A stretch of 23,403 nucleotides of DNA, taken from the NCBI GenBank assembly GCA_016295455.1, contig JAEDLE010000032.1:1-23403 (forward strand), written 5' to 3'. The translations under genes and the position numbers were made by a program. A model generated the notes under the pieces. It saw only the letters and a list, made by a program, of their open reading frames with translations, was not told the DNA's origin and made no database searches. Of the stretch, positions 23,147 to 23,403 are shown piece after piece; the first letter of the stretch is position 1, and every line of letters begins with the position of its first letter. This DNA comes from Bacteroidales bacterium. Lineage in GTDB: Bacteria > Bacteroidota > Bacteroidia > Bacteroidales > UBA932.

Positions 23147-23382
23147 CCGTTATTTGCGTCGATGAGACCTGGCTGGTGACGGTAACCTTGAAGCTTGCTT
23201 AAGGTTGATGTGTAAAATGTTGGATATTAGCGTTTTGTAAAAACGTAGTCCACCTACGTTTTTACAAAACGCTATATGCCAATGAGTTAATATTAGTCAT
23301 GTGATGATTATGGCGCTATAGTTTATAGGTTCGTCGATGTCGAATTGATTATGATTCGAAATCAGACAGGAATGGATTATCT
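23147..23382. other. AT-rich intergenic stretch
   Basis: Apart from the inverted repeat at 23220-23282 I see no gene, RNA or clear -7 box here. The base composition becomes visibly richer in A and T than in the preceding genes. The stretch could be the upstream region of a gene beginning near 23383 or an accessory-region boundary. Confidence 0.5.
23220..23282. repeat. long inverted repeat at the right end of the window
   Basis: The arms at 23228-23248 and 23254-23274 are a perfect 21-bp inverted repeat (left arm begins TAGCGTTTTG, right arm ends CAAAACGCTA) with a 5-base loop (TCCAC). Beyond a 4-base symmetrical mismatch, TTGG (23220-23223) and CCAA (23279-23282) extend the symmetry. It lies in non-coding, AT-rich DNA. 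It has no U run of terminator type outside the stem, so it may be a recombination site, a mobile-element remnant or a large operator. Confidence 0.85.
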
Positions 23383-23403
23383 ATGAAGATTCTGCACGCG
23401 TGT
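23383..23403 (+). CDS. possible start of a gene running off the window
   Basis: An ATG at 23383 opens a frame reading MKILHAC to the last base. Starts such as MKILHV are frequent in glycosyltransferases and in SbcD, but seven residues cannot identify a family. Only the open frame supports this call; no promoter was found close upstream. Confidence 0.25.

Noticed and set aside
23228..23274. The right-end inverted repeat as a chromosomal dif site or a CTnDOT-type attachment site
   Set aside because: It does not show the short arm-6-to-8-arm layout of dif, and I could not match it to the CTnDOT core. No recombinase gene is visible in the window.
23228..23274. The right-end inverted repeat as a plain intrinsic terminator
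   Set aside because: A strong terminator lies 80 bases before it. The right arm is followed by TATATGCC rather than a T run.

Overview
The window reads as a chromosomal segment of a Bacteroidales bacterium with moderately high GC. The evidence is the repeated Bacteroidetes-type -7 promoter box (TAnnTTTG), several Bacteroidetes-typical families (DUF4252, GSCFA, DUF2807, membrane-anchored AraC regulators, short YtrA-type GntR) and the neighbourhood of zapA, a 6S-like RNA and rny. It is mostly core genome. There is no phage, insertion sequence, CRISPR array, tRNA or rRNA that I can support. The species cannot be named from sequence reading alone.

Layout. (1) 1-5089, + strand: a five-gene run with an ABC ATPase, its membrane partner, a YtrA-type GntR repressor, a DUF2807 lipoprotein with six AGSG repeats, and a 740-residue membrane protein with an EF-hand. 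A GTGTAT-N10-ATACAC inverted repeat sits beside the first promoter and is a candidate site for the GntR protein. (2) 5081-5590, - strand: a short AraC-type regulator, convergent with and overlapping the EF-hand gene by 9 bases. (3) 5661-6983, + strand: ffh (SRP GTPase) with a clear terminator. (4) 7084-10723, - strand: pta, a DUF308/HdeD-like membrane protein and a lipoprotein 5'-nucleotidase. The nucleotidase and the + strand GSCFA gene (10872-11735) diverge from a palindrome that carries both -7 boxes. (5) 11762-16161, - strand: a coiled-coil gene, zapA, a predicted 6S RNA, rny and dsbD.

(6) 16274-17458, + strand: a sodium:amino-acid/dicarboxylate-family symporter that lacks both arginines linked to acidic substrates. 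(7) 17596-19486, + strand: a translationally coupled ECF sigma module (DUF4252, sigma factor, one-TM candidate anti-sigma, DUF4252) with a strong terminator. (8) 19660-20760: a seven-TM AraC-type regulator. (9) 20935-22107: a lipoprotein Ntn-type amide hydrolase (choloylglycine hydrolase/acid ceramidase-like). (10) 22393-23025: a GNAT acetyltransferase behind an approximately 200-nt structured leader, followed by a 69-bp diverged duplicate of its own 3' end. (11) 23094-23403: a UUCG-loop terminator, then AT-rich DNA with a 21-bp perfect inverted repeat and perhaps the first codons of a further gene.

Functionally the window mixes housekeeping (protein targeting, RNA decay, cell division, acetate metabolism, disulfide reduction) with envelope sensing and regulation. 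The least explained items are the structured leader and duplicated tail around the GNAT gene, the long inverted repeat at the right end, the EF-hand membrane protein, the ECF module and the arginine-less symporter. I do not see a clear undescribed defence or mobile system.
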